This document shows positions 8,248 through 16,753 of a DNA stretch of 64,000 nucleotides, piece after piece. The DNA is from JBFLYN01 sp040756655 (GTDB lineage Bacteria; Bacillota; Sulfobacillia; UBA8153). How positions within the stretch are numbered: position 1 is the stretch's first letter; every line of letters begins with the position of its first letter. The notes under the pieces were generated by a model that made no database searches, was not told the DNA's origin, and saw only the letters and a program-made list of their open reading frames with translations. The position numbers and the translations under genes are program-made. The DNA lies in NCBI GenBank assembly GCA_040756655.1, contig JBFLYN010000007.1, positions 1 through 64,000 of the forward strand, written 5' to 3'.

Positions 8248-9050
8248 GAAAGCAGGTAAAATGCGCCGGCGCCGCTGGCAACCAGCAACGGGGCCAGCGG
8301 CAGGGCCGCTTCGTTGACCAGGGGGAGGAGATCCGTGGCGGCGACGTATATGAACGCGCCCGCGGAAAGAGCCAGAGCCACTGCGGCCGGGCTCCATGCA
8401 GCCGGACCAGCTGTCACGACCTGGGGCATGAAAGCTGTGACCACGGGCAGGCTCAAACCGCCTGCCACCGTGGCCAGGACCAGGGTGGCGCAGGCAGCCA
8501 AGGCCACCCGGGGACTGCGATGACAGGCCAGTGCCACCGACGCCATGGTAACTCCATCGGCCAGCTTGTGCAGGATTACCCCCATGAAGACCAAGAACCC
8601 GATGCGCCAGTCGATGACAAATGCAGCCACGATGGCAAGTCCATCAAAGAACGTGTGGATGACCAGCCCGGCCCAGGCTCCAGCAGCAGTACCCACCCCC
8701 CGCACATTGTGGGTCTCCTCCCCAAAATGGAAGTGTGATGTGAACATGCGCTCAAATAGGTAGACTAGCCCAAACCCCAGCAACACCCACAACGCTGCGT
8801 GCCTGCCAGCTTCAAGGGCTTCGGGTAAAAGATCGAGCAACGCCACGGCCAGGAGAAAGCCGGCACTCAGCGCCGTCAGCTTTAACAGGCCCGACCTGGA
8901 CCACCCCCTCCTACCCGTGATCAGCGCCCCCCCGGCCAGGTTGGCCAGGGCGGCCAGCGCCACCAGTAGCCACACAATTACCCCGCTTGACATCTGCAAC
9001 ACCCCCGTATGCCAGATACTCCTAGGTTGCCCTGTTTCTCCCATGAGCAT
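8214..9050 (-). CDS. ZIP-family divalent metal transporter
   Basis: Integral membrane protein of up to 278 residues with about eight hydrophobic segments. The two metal-site helices are visible as HTFFDGLAIVAAF and HKLADGVTMASVA (His-x3-Asp-Gly in each). A His-containing loop, HFHFGEETHN, precedes the first, as in ZIP transporters that move zinc or other divalent cations into the cytosol. The upstream ATG at 9050 has AAGGAG at 12 bases; a second ATG at 8993 (MSSGVIVWLL) starts right at the first membrane segment and is an alternative. It is divergent from the Spo0E-like gene. Confidence 0.85.
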   Translation of the reverse strand: MLMGETGQPRSIWHTGVLQMSSGVIVWLLVALAALANLAGGALITGRRGWSRSGLLKLTALSAGFLLAVALLDLLPEALEAGRHAALWVLLGFGLVYLFERMFTSHFHFGEETHNVRGVGTAAGAWAGLVIHTFFDGLAIVAAFVIDWRIGFLVFMGVILHKLADGVTMASVALACHRSPRVALAACATLVLATVAGGLSLPVVTAFMPQVVTAGPAAWSPAAVALALSAGAFIYVAATDLLPLVNEAALPLAPLLVASGAGAFYLLSHVLSLVGLGH

Positions 9051-9162
9051 TCGCCCCGGCGTCTCCTTCCTCTAGAGTCTCCCTGTGCCTGGCACCTTGT
9101 GGCGCAACCGGCAGGAAATGGCGCGACCCCTGTCGAACAACGCGGCCATGGAGGTAGCCACG

Positions 9163-9390
9163 ATGCCGGGTGGACGGGTTGAGTACGTGGATCTGAGCGG
9201 ACGTATCGAGGCTTTACGCCGGCAGATGGAAAACATGGCCATCGGGCGGTGCCGCCTGCTGACGGACAAAATCCTGCTGACCGTGAGCCGGGAGTTCGAC
9301 AACCTGGTATGCGAGTTCATGACCAGGTTCCCGCCGGGGGCGGGTTGCAACTCCCCTCCCCACCCGGCTGGCCCAGCACGTCAGGACTAG
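9163..9390 (+). CDS. Spo0E-like sporulation regulatory protein
   Basis: Protein of 75 residues. After a short lead, residues 9-45 form two helices with RIEALRRQMEN and then SREFDNLVCEFM, matching the Spo0E signature in which a conserved SQELD near the second helix contacts phosphorylated Spo0A. Spo0E proteins dephosphorylate Spo0A~P and delay sporulation. Here the motif reads SREFD. Start is the ATG at 9163, seven bases after GGAGGT; the frame is open further upstream. It stands alone between the ZIP gene and the aromatic operon promoter. Confidence 0.7.
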   Translation: MPGGRVEYVDLSGRIEALRRQMENMAIGRCRLLTDKILLTVSREFDNLVCEFMTRFPPGAGCNSPPHPAGPARQD

Positions 9391-9431
9391 TTTACGTCGC
9401 CGCCCGGACCAGAACAGGTGGAACAACCTCC

Positions 9432-9460
9432 TTGTCACCTGTGTGAAGCCATGCTATAAT
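9432..9460 (+). promoter_or_regulatory. sigma-A promoter of the aromatic operon
   Basis: TTGTCA at 9432-9437, a 17-base spacer and a perfect TATAAT at 9455-9460, about 180 bases before aroH. This is the best vegetative promoter match seen in the window. Transcription should start near 9467 and run through the leader at 9470-9640. Confidence 0.85.
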
Positions 9461-9559
9461 AACTGAAACTCCGGCGCTCTTAGCTAAGCAGGATCGATGG
9501 TAGTACGGCAGTGCCCGGGGTTTAAAAAATCAGTAGCACGGTAGGACGGTAAGGACCAC

Positions 9560-9600
9560 GGTTGCCCATGGGCAGCCCGAGGGCTGTCTTTTTCGTTTTC
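9560..9600 (+). terminator. attenuator with competing antiterminator in the aro leader
   Basis: A 7-bp stem (GGCAGCC at 9571-9577 with GGCTGTC at 9582-9588, loop CGAG) is followed by TTTTTCGTTTTC, an intrinsic terminator about 40 bases before aroH. Bases 9560-9566 can instead pair with 9571-9577, an alternative stem that would destroy the terminator. A 15-codon ORF starts at 9497 but is not rich in aromatic codons. No T-box core is present. The effector is unknown. Confidence 0.65.
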
Positions 9601-9640
9601 CTTGCCTCCGCCGGGCTTAGGAAAGGGGTACTTGGCCATC

Positions 9641-10009
9641 ATGTTACGAGGCGTACGCGGGGCCACCACCGCCGCGGCCAACACCACTGCCGCCATCGCT
9701 GATGCCACCGCCGAGCTCATCCTGACCATGGTCCGTGCCAACTCCATTGACCCGGCAGACCTGGCCGCCGCCACGTTTGCGGTCACGCCTGACCTGGACG
9801 CTGCCTTCCCGGCCGCCACCGCCCGGGCCCTGGGCTGGTCCACAGTCCCACTTTTGGACTACGTGTCCCCCGCTGTGGATGGGGCACTCCCCCGTTGCAT
9901 CCGAGTGCTCCTTTTCTGGAACACTCCCCTACTGCAAAACCAGGTAAAGCACATCTATCTTCGCGAGGCCGTAGGCCTCCGTCCCGACCTGGAGGTGGTG
10001 GTCGGGTGA
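9641..10009 (+). CDS. aroH: chorismate mutase, AroH type
   Basis: Monofunctional trimeric chorismate mutase (chorismate to prephenate). The 122-residue protein aligns end to end with B. subtilis AroH: LRGVRGATT at the start, RCIRV near residue 86, and YLREAVGLRPDL near 106. Active-site Arg6, Arg88, Tyr106 and Arg114 are kept. The residue equivalent to catalytic Glu78 is Ser76, while the position of Cys75 is Asp73, so a carboxylate is present three residues earlier. The ATG at 9641 matches the homologue's start; the frame is open upstream. It is first in the aro operon and overlaps the next gene as GTGA. Confidence 0.93.
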   Translation: MLRGVRGATTAAANTTAAIADATAELILTMVRANSIDPADLAAATFAVTPDLDAAFPAATARALGWSTVPLLDYVSPAVDGALPRCIRVLLFWNTPLLQNQVKHIYLREAVGLRPDLEVVVG

Positions 10010-11049
10010 TCGTCATCATGCAGGCAGGTGCGCCTCCCAGCGCCATCCAGCAAGTAACGGCCCGGGCCGAGGCCCTGGGACTACGAGTTCACCTTTCTAC
10101 CGGTGAGGAGCGCACGGTCATCGGGCTCATCGGCGATGAGCGCGTGGTAGACCCCGATTCCCTCCAGTCCATACCGGGCGTGGACCGGGTAGTCAGGGTG
10201 GTTGAACCCTACAAGCTGGCCAGCCGGGTGGCCCGCCCAGATGGCAGTTCGGTCTCCGTGGGCCAGGTGCGCTTTGGTGGCACCGGTTTTCCCGTTATTG
10301 CCGGCCCGTGTGCCGTAGAGGATGAGAAACGCATGGACACCATAGCCAGTGCAGTGGCCAAGGCCGGTGCCTCCATGCTGCGCGGCGGCGCGTTCAAACC
10401 CCGTACCAACCCCTACTCGTTCCAGGGCCTGGGCGAACCGGGGCTGCGCATCCTGGCCCAGGCCGGCCAGGCCTACGGGCTCCCGGTGGTGACCGAGATC
10501 ATGAGCCCGTGGGACCTCGACCTAGTCTGCCGTTACGCCTCCATGCTCCAGGTGGGCTCCCGCAACATGCACAATTTCTCCCTCCTCCAGGAGGTAGGGC
10601 GGGCCGGGCTGCCCGTGATGCTCAAGCGCGGTCTGTCCGCTTCCATAGAAGAATGGCTTCAGGCTGCGGAATACGTGCTCTCCTCCGGCAACAGCCAGGT
10701 AGTGCTTTGCGAGCGTGGCATCAGGACCTTCGAAGCCTACACGCGCAACACTCTTGACCTTTCGGCCGTGGCTGCTGTCAAGAGACTCTCCCACCTGCCG
10801 GTGATCGTCGATCCCAGTCATGCCGCCGGGCGGTGGGACCTGGTGATCCCATTGGCCCAAGCGGCCCTGGCCGTGGGAGCCGACGGGGTCATGGTGGAAG
10901 TACACCCTTGTCCGGAAGAGGCGCTGTCCGACGGGCCCCAGTCGCTGCTGCCCGCCCGCTTCGCCGAGCTCATGCACGGGTTGCGCGCCTTCGCCCCGGT
11001 CTTGGGCCGGACGGTTGAACCCGGCCGCCCCCTGGAGGTGGCTGGATGA
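10006..11049 (+). CDS. aroF: 3-deoxy-7-phosphoheptulonate (DAHP) synthase, first copy
   Basis: Condenses phosphoenolpyruvate and erythrose-4-phosphate, the first shikimate-pathway step. The 347 residues comprise an N-terminal ferredoxin-like regulatory domain (about 1-65, IVIMQAGAPPSAIQQV) and a beta/alpha barrel with AGPCAVED, LRGGAFKPRTNPYSFQGLG, VGSRNMHNFSLL and VDPSHAAG. This is the class I-beta layout with a fused allosteric domain, where Tyr or Phe often inhibits. The GTG start at 10006 overlaps the aroH stop. A paralogue lies at 18942-20021 in a separate, T-box-controlled operon. Confidence 0.93.
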   Translation: MIVIMQAGAPPSAIQQVTARAEALGLRVHLSTGEERTVIGLIGDERVVDPDSLQSIPGVDRVVRVVEPYKLASRVARPDGSSVSVGQVRFGGTGFPVIAGPCAVEDEKRMDTIASAVAKAGASMLRGGAFKPRTNPYSFQGLGEPGLRILAQAGQAYGLPVVTEIMSPWDLDLVCRYASMLQVGSRNMHNFSLLQEVGRAGLPVMLKRGLSASIEEWLQAAEYVLSSGNSQVVLCERGIRTFEAYTRNTLDLSAVAAVKRLSHLPVIVDPSHAAGRWDLVIPLAQAALAVGADGVMVEVHPCPEEALSDGPQSLLPARFAELMHGLRAFAPVLGRTVEPGRPLEVAG

Positions 11050-11897
11050 CATTCACAAGTGTGGCCATTATCGGGCTTGGGCTCATCGGCGGTTCTCTGG
11101 GTGCTGCCCTGCGGAAGGCACACCCGGGCCTGCCGGTACGCGGCTACGACCGCGACCCTCGGGCCAGGGAGATAGCCGCAGCACGGGGGTTGGCCACGGT
11201 GTTGAACACCCCCTCTGAGACCCTGCGCGGAGCCAACCTGGTGATCCTGGCCATACCGGTGGATGAGTTGGCCGGCGTGGCCGGGGAAATGACAACCATG
11301 ACCCCGGAAGACGCGGTGGTTACCGACACCGGGTCGGTCAAGGCACAGGTCGTGCCCGTAATGGAAGCAGTTTTCGGCTCCCGCTACGTGGGCGGCCACC
11401 CCCTGGCTGGCACGGAGCGTTCAGGGCCTGCGGCCGCCCATCCGGATCTGTTCAGGGGCACCAACTACGCGATCACGCCCACCGCCCGCACCACCCCTCA
11501 GGCAACCGGCTGCCTGTGTGCCCTGGTGGAGGCCGTGGGAGCCCAGCCGGTATTTGTGTCCCCCGGTGAGCACGACCACCTGGTGGCCTACACCAGCCAT
11601 GTTCCTTACCTGGTGTCGGTGGCCCTCGCGGCTGCCACAGCCGGTATACCCGGTGCCGGCGAGCTGGTCGCAGGCGGCTGGCGGGACGCCACCCGGGTGG
11701 CCGCCGGATCGCCCGGGCTTTACGCTTCCATCCTGGCCGCCAACGGCCAGGCGGTGCTGGAGGCTCTAGATGTTTTTTGCCAGGAACTGGCGAGCCTGCG
11801 CCAGGCCCTGAAACTTGGTAGAGGAACTCTTGCGGCCCGTATCGAACCTGCGCAGGCCTTCCGAGAAAGGCTGGCGGCCAAACGGGGGTGGCTGTAA
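11046..11897 (+). CDS. tyrA: prephenate dehydrogenase
   Basis: NAD(P)-dependent oxidative decarboxylation of prephenate to 4-hydroxyphenylpyruvate, the tyrosine branch. The 283-residue protein has the Rossmann loop GLGLIGGS near residue 9, and GGHPLAGTERSG, in which the His is the catalytic residue. It ends after the helical dimerisation domain, so it lacks the C-terminal ACT domain found in many Bacillus TyrA proteins. Tyrosine feedback may therefore be absent or act elsewhere. The ATG overlaps the aroF stop (ATGA). Confidence 0.93.
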   Translation: MTFTSVAIIGLGLIGGSLGAALRKAHPGLPVRGYDRDPRAREIAAARGLATVLNTPSETLRGANLVILAIPVDELAGVAGEMTTMTPEDAVVTDTGSVKAQVVPVMEAVFGSRYVGGHPLAGTERSGPAAAHPDLFRGTNYAITPTARTTPQATGCLCALVEAVGAQPVFVSPGEHDHLVAYTSHVPYLVSVALAAATAGIPGAGELVAGGWRDATRVAAGSPGLYASILAANGQAVLEALDVFCQELASLRQALKLGRGTLAARIEPAQAFRERLAAKRGWL

Positions 11898-13195
11898 TGC
11901 TGGTGAACATAGAGGGTCCTTCGTGCCCGCTGCGAGGCGTGGCCGAGGTGCCCGGCGACAAATCCATATCCCACCGGGCAGCGCTCATCGCCGCGCTGGC
12001 CCCGGGGAAATCCTGCATTGACAATTTCTCCCCCGGGCGCGACAACCGCAGCACCCTGTCGTGCCTCCGCCGCTTGGGTGTCCGGTGGCGACTGGACACT
12101 TCCGCCGGTCAGCTGGTGGTCCACGGCCAAGGCCGGCTGGTGGAGCCAGCCTCGGTCTTGGACTGCGGGAACTCGGGTACCACTATGCGTCTTCTGGCGG
12201 GTGTGCTTGCCTCACGGCCTCTCTTTGCAGTGCTCACCGGCGACGGTTCTCTGAGGGGGCGGCCCATGGACCGGGTGGTCCGGCCCCTGGAGGCCATGGG
12301 AGCCCGCATTTGGGGGAGGGCCCAGCACGCCCTGGCTCCCCTGGCCATTGCCGGAACTGAACTTGCCGGGCATAGCCACGATCTTCCAGTCTCCAGTGCC
12401 CAGGTCAAATCCTGCCTGCTGCTGGCCGGGCTCTCGGCCCGGGGTCTCACCCGGGTACGGGAACCCGCACCCTCTCGTGACCACACAGAACTCATGCTGG
12501 CCGGGTCCGGGGTGGTGCTGGGGTTTTCCAACGGGTGGATCCAGCTGGAGGGGGGCCAGACTCCTTCCCCGGTGGAACTTAGGGTCCCAGGCGACCCTTC
12601 GGCAGCCGCTTTTCTGCTGGCCGCTGCGGCAGTTGTGCCGGGTTCGGATGTCACCGTACTCCGGCTGGGCCTCAACCCCACCCGCACGGGCTTCCTCGAG
12701 GTCCTACGCCACATGGGTGCTGGCATTTCCATCACCAACCGCACCAGCTACGGGCGGGAGCCCGTGGGCGATGTGCGGCTGGTCCACCGGCCATTGCAGG
12801 CTGTGGATATCCCACCAGAGACCATACCCTCCCTCATCGACGAGTTGCCGGTCTGGGCCGTAGTGGCTACCCAGGCCCGCGGGGTCTCCAGGGTGGTTGG
12901 CGCCCGGGAGCTACGCTTCAAGGAGACCGATCGCCTAAAGGCCATCCACCAGCTGCTGGCCGGTCTGGGGGCTGAAGTTGAAGTGACGGCAGATGGCTTC
13001 GCCATTGAGGGTGGACATGCACTGGCTGCCGCCGAAGTAGCCAGCCACGGCGACCACCGCATGGCCATGGCAGCAGCGGTGGCGGCGCTGTGCGCCCGGG
13101 GAGAAACCACCATCCGCGACGCCGGGTGCGTAGCCGTCTCGTTCCCGTCCTTCTTCCCAACCCTCGACGCCCTGCGGACGGGAGCCGGGTCATGA
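11897..13195 (+). CDS. aroA: 3-phosphoshikimate 1-carboxyvinyltransferase (EPSP synthase)
   Basis: Transfers enolpyruvyl from PEP to shikimate-3-phosphate. The 432-residue protein shows PGDKSISHRAAL near the start, DCGNSGTTMRLLAG around residue 92, and ELRFKETDRLKA in the second domain. The GNSGTTMRLL form is typical of class II-like EPSP synthases of Gram-positive bacteria rather than the plant/E. coli GNAGTAMRPL form. The ATG at 11897 shares a base with the tyrA stop (TAATG); a GTG at 11888 is possible. Confidence 0.95.
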   Translation: MLVNIEGPSCPLRGVAEVPGDKSISHRAALIAALAPGKSCIDNFSPGRDNRSTLSCLRRLGVRWRLDTSAGQLVVHGQGRLVEPASVLDCGNSGTTMRLLAGVLASRPLFAVLTGDGSLRGRPMDRVVRPLEAMGARIWGRAQHALAPLAIAGTELAGHSHDLPVSSAQVKSCLLLAGLSARGLTRVREPAPSRDHTELMLAGSGVVLGFSNGWIQLEGGQTPSPVELRVPGDPSAAAFLLAAAAVVPGSDVTVLRLGLNPTRTGFLEVLRHMGAGISITNRTSYGREPVGDVRLVHRPLQAVDIPPETIPSLIDELPVWAVVATQARGVSRVVGARELRFKETDRLKAIHQLLAGLGAEVEVTADGFAIEGGHALAAAEVASHGDHRMAMAAAVAALCARGETTIRDAGCVAVSFPSFFPTLDALRTGAGS

Positions 13196-14031
13196 TGCCC
13201 ACCGCGGCCACCCGGCTACTGGGCGTGCTGGGCCACCCGGTGGGCCACAGCCTCTCTCCGGCCATGCATAACGCGGCGTTAACATGCCTGGGCATCGACG
13301 CGGTGTACCTTGCCTTCGATGTGCCCACCGACGGTCTGGCCCGGGCCTTCGCCGGGCTTTCGGAGCTGCAAAGCCCCGGCTGGAACGTAACGGCACCACT
13401 AAAAGCCGCCGCCGCATCCCAGTGCAACGTGCTCACGCCGCTGGCCGCCGCGCTGGGAGCCGTAAACACCGTGGTACGGGCCGGGTCACAGCTCGTGGGG
13501 CACAACACGGACGTCGAGGGCATCCAGCGGGCCCTGGAGTTTGCGGGTTTTGCTCCAGACGGTCGCCCGGGCCTGGTGCTGGGCGCCGGCGGGGCTGCCC
13601 GGGCCGCAGCGTGGGCCCTGGCCCGGCTGGGTACCCCGGTGATCATCGCCGCCCGGTCGGAGCCGGTCGAACTGGCAGCGGGCCTGCGACGGGCTTACCC
13701 CGGGCTGGATGTTGGTGCCATTTCCTGGGAAATGCGTGACGGCATCGTGCCCCAGTCCGGGGTGGTCATCAACGCCACCCCGCTGGGGCGAGAGGACTCT
13801 TTGCCCGTGCATCCCGGGCTTCTTGCACCCGGCCAGGTAGCCTGCGACCTGGTGTACGGGCCCGCGCCCACCCCTTGGCTGATCGCCGCCAGACAGGCGG
13901 GAGCCCGGGTGGCCGACGGCCGGGAGGTGTTGCTGTACCAGGGAGCAGCGGCCTTTTTGCTCTTCACCGGACGCCCGGCCCCCCTGGAGGTCATGCGGCA
14001 AGCCCTGTATGGAGGTGAAGACCAGTGCTAA
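13192..14031 (+). CDS. aroE: shikimate dehydrogenase
   Basis: NADPH-dependent reduction of 3-dehydroshikimate. The 279 residues include GHPVGHSLSPAMHN (substrate binding), NVTAPLK with the catalytic Lys, GHNTDVEG with the catalytic Asp, the nucleotide loop GAGGAARA, and NATPLG. The start ATG at 13192 overlaps the aroA stop (ATGA); the frame is open about 100 bases further upstream inside aroA. The C-terminal YQGAAAFLLFTG segment is also family-typical. Confidence 0.94.
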   Translation: MMPTAATRLLGVLGHPVGHSLSPAMHNAALTCLGIDAVYLAFDVPTDGLARAFAGLSELQSPGWNVTAPLKAAAASQCNVLTPLAAALGAVNTVVRAGSQLVGHNTDVEGIQRALEFAGFAPDGRPGLVLGAGGAARAAAWALARLGTPVIIAARSEPVELAAGLRRAYPGLDVGAISWEMRDGIVPQSGVVINATPLGREDSLPVHPGLLAPGQVACDLVYGPAPTPWLIAARQAGARVADGREVLLYQGAAAFLLFTGRPAPLEVMRQALYGGEDQC

Positions 14032-15161
14032 GATGGTTTACGGCTGGTGAATCCCACGGTCCAGCAGTGCTGGCGATCATGGAAGGCATGCCCGCCGGCC
14101 TAGCAGTGGACCCCGCGGTTATCCAAGACGACCTTGGCCGCCGCCAGCGCGGCCACGGGCGGGGCGGCCGCATGAACATAGAACGCGACCGGGTGCAGGT
14201 CGTAGGTGGTATTCGCCACGGCCGCACCACCGGGGCTCCCATCGCACTGGTGGTGGAAAACCGCGACTATGCCAACTGGTCGAAGGTGATGAACCCGTGG
14301 CCCGCCAGCGGCACGCCGCCGGTTACCCGCCCCCGACCCGGCCATGCCGACCTGGCCGGGGCGCAGAAGTACCGGCACGGCGACCTCAGGGATGTGATCG
14401 AACGGGCCAGCGCCCGGGAAACGGCGGCCCGCTGCGCCGCCGGGAGCATTGCCCGCCAGTTTCTGACCTGCCTGGACATGGCAGTATGGTCCTACGTGAC
14501 CGCCATCGGCACGGTGGAAGCCGCCATAGTATCCCGCAGCCGGGAGGCGGTGGAAAGCTCGCCCGTGCGCTGCCCGGACCCCAGGGCCAGCGAGAGCATG
14601 TGCCGGGCCATCGATGCTGCCGCCGCAGCCGGTGACACCCTGGGTGGCTGCTTTGAGGTGATGGCCACCGGCGTGCCCCCGGGACTGGGCAGTCACGTCC
14701 AGTGGGACCGCCGTCTCGACGCCCGGTTGGCCGGATCGCTCATGGGCATCAACGGTATAAAAGGCGTGGAAGTGGGCCTTGGATTCGCCACCGCCCGCCT
14801 GCCGGGTTCCGAAGTCCACGACGGCATCTACTGGGATGGGCGCTACCACCGCCGGACCAACCGGGCCGGAGGCATCGAAGGCGGCATGAGCAACGGCGAG
14901 GACCTGGTGCTACGGGCGGCCATGAAGCCCATCCCCACCCTCAAGAAACCCTTGCCTTCAGTGGACATGAAAGACCGCTCAGCGGTGGCGGCCCACGCCG
15001 AGCGTTCTGACGTGTGCGCGGTCCCGGCCGCCGCCGTAGTAGCCGAGGCCGTGGTAGCCTTGGAGTTGGCCCGGGCCGTCCTGGAGAAGTTCGGTGGGGA
15101 CTCGGTAGAAGACACCCTGGCAGCCTACCGCCGCTACCTGGAGGAGGTGGCCCGGCTGTGA
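14025..15161 (+). CDS. aroC: chorismate synthase
   Basis: FMN-dependent anti-elimination of phosphate from EPSP to give chorismate. The 378-residue protein has FTAGESHGPA at the N-terminus, GRGGRMNIERD, GHADLAGAQKYRHGDLRD, and ERASARETAAR, all diagnostic. Start is GTG at 14025, seven bases after GGAGGTG, overlapping the end of aroE by seven bases. It is the fifth shikimate-pathway enzyme gene of the operon. Confidence 0.95.
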   Translation: MLRWFTAGESHGPAVLAIMEGMPAGLAVDPAVIQDDLGRRQRGHGRGGRMNIERDRVQVVGGIRHGRTTGAPIALVVENRDYANWSKVMNPWPASGTPPVTRPRPGHADLAGAQKYRHGDLRDVIERASARETAARCAAGSIARQFLTCLDMAVWSYVTAIGTVEAAIVSRSREAVESSPVRCPDPRASESMCRAIDAAAAAGDTLGGCFEVMATGVPPGLGSHVQWDRRLDARLAGSLMGINGIKGVEVGLGFATARLPGSEVHDGIYWDGRYHRRTNRAGGIEGGMSNGEDLVLRAAMKPIPTLKKPLPSVDMKDRSAVAAHAERSDVCAVPAAAVVAEAVVALELARAVLEKFGGDSVEDTLAAYRRYLEEVARL

Positions 15162-16753
15162 GCAATGTCTACCTGGTAGGCATGATGGGCGCGGGCAAGA
15201 CCACCACCGGCAAGAGCCTCGCCTCCCGCTTGGGCCTGGGTTTTTTGGACCTGGACACTTTCATCGCCCTCAACACCGGGCTGGAGCCAGCCGACTGGAT
15301 CCAGTCGCGGGGCGAAGAAGCCTTCCGGGATGCTGAGTTCCAGGCCCTCAAGATCGTGGCCAACCTGCGCTGTACGGTGGTGGCCACCGGCGGCGGCACC
15401 CCCCTGTACCCCGGGGCCCGGGAGTTGATGCAGGACACCGGCACCGTTCTGTGGTTGGATGCTCCTGCCGCCCGGCTCTGGAAGCGGGTGCACAGCAGCA
15501 ACAACCGCCCGCTGGCCGCGTGCGAAAACGCGTTCCTGGGCCTGTACCAAGAGCGGCGCCCGGTCTACGCCGCCGCCGGCCAGAGGGTGGACGCTTCTTC
15601 GGACCCGGATAGGGTGGTACAGGCCATCATGGAGATCCTCAAGCGAACCACCCGCCGGTTCCACCTTTCCCCGCCCCTGCAGGTTGTGGGCCGCGCCGGT
15701 TCTTACCCGGTGTTACAGCTCTCTTCGGTGGCCGGGGCAGGAGAACGCCTCTCCTCCATGTGCCCGGGTCCTTTCCTGGTAGTGGCCCCCCCGTTGGTTT
15801 TCTCCCTGTACGGTGAAGAACTCCGCCGGGGGCTGGAAAGTGCCGGCGCCCAGACCAGCTATTACCTGATCCCCGACGGAGAGGAAAACAAGAACCTGGA
15901 CACCGTGGGGCTGCTCTACCAGGCTTTTGCCGACCGGCGATTCCCGCGGACTGGCACGGTGGTGGCCCTGGGCGGCGGGGTCACCGGCGATGTGGCCGGG
16001 TTTGCCGCCGCCACTTACCAGCGGGGCACCGGCCTGGCCCATGTCCCCACCACCCTGCTGGCCCAGGTTGACTCATCTGTGGGAGGAAAGACCGGCGTCA
16101 ACTTGCCCCAGGGCAAAAACCTGGTGGGAGCCTTTTACGCACCGGTGGCCTCCCTGCTGGTACCCCGGGTGGTTACCACCCTTCCCCCGGCCGTCTACCG
16201 TCAGGGCCTGGCTGAAGTAGCCAAGTGCGCGCTGTTGGCTGGCGAAGAGTTCCTGTGCTGGTTGGAGCAGCACGCTGCCGCTCTGGCCACGGCTGAACCT
16301 GGGGCGGTCAGCGAGGCCGTCTACCGTTCGTGCCGGCTCAAGGCAGATCTGGTCTCCCAGGACGAGCTGGACCGGGGTGTGCGCCGCTGGCTGAACCTCG
16401 GTCATACCCTGGCCCATGCCTTGGAAGCGGCCAGCGGCTACTCTCTGGCCCATGGCGATGCCGTGGCCGCCGGGCTGGTGTGGGCCGCCGATCTTTCGGA
16501 GCTTACCGGCCGGGCCGCGCCGGGTCTATCTGACCGGGTACGGGTGCTCCTTGACCGCCTGGGACTGCCGCTGCCCAGACCACCGGTGAGCGCAGGAGAT
16601 CTCCTGTCATACATGGAACTGGATAAAAAGCGGGACCAGGGTGGCCTGCAGCTGGTGCTCCTGGATGCTCCCGGCCAGCCGGTGGTAACCAACGCGGTAA
16701 CTACTTACTGGATCAGGGCCGCCCTGGACCGGCTGCAGGAGGTGGTATCATGA
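15158..16753 (+). CDS. aroKB: fused shikimate kinase / 3-dehydroquinate synthase
   Basis: Two enzymes in one 531-residue chain. Residues 1-165 are shikimate kinase, with Walker A GMMGAGKTTTGK at residue 7, LDLDTF and the GGGTPL substrate loop. Residues from about 175 onward are 3-dehydroquinate synthase, with LGGGVTGDVAGFAAATYQRG, PTTLLAQVDSSVGGKTG and the metal site in LGHTLAHALE. The two activities are not consecutive (step 2 and step 5), so the fusion gives equal amounts rather than channeling. Start is GTG at 15158, overlapping the aroC stop (GTGA). I see no stop or frame break between the domains. Confidence 0.93.
   Translation: MSNVYLVGMMGAGKTTTGKSLASRLGLGFLDLDTFIALNTGLEPADWIQSRGEEAFRDAEFQALKIVANLRCTVVATGGGTPLYPGARELMQDTGTVLWLDAPAARLWKRVHSSNNRPLAACENAFLGLYQERRPVYAAAGQRVDASSDPDRVVQAIMEILKRTTRRFHLSPPLQVVGRAGSYPVLQLSSVAGAGERLSSMCPGPFLVVAPPLVFSLYGEELRRGLESAGAQTSYYLIPDGEENKNLDTVGLLYQAFADRRFPRTGTVVALGGGVTGDVAGFAAATYQRGTGLAHVPTTLLAQVDSSVGGKTGVNLPQGKNLVGAFYAPVASLLVPRVVTTLPPAVYRQGLAEVAKCALLAGEEFLCWLEQHAAALATAEPGAVSEAVYRSCRLKADLVSQDELDRGVRRWLNLGHTLAHALEAASGYSLAHGDAVAAGLVWAADLSELTGRAAPGLSDRVRVLLDRLGLPLPRPPVSAGDLLSYMELDKKRDQGGLQLVLLDAPGQPVVTNAVTTYWIRAALDRLQEVVS

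Noticed and set aside
9497..9544. Trp- or Phe-type leader peptide
   Set aside because: The 15-codon frame has one Phe and no Trp or Tyr, and a weak ribosome site, so classical ribosome-mediated attenuation is not supported.
9470..9600. T-box in the first aromatic operon leader
   Set aside because: The AGGGTGG-ACCGCG core is absent; only a terminator/antiterminator pair is present.
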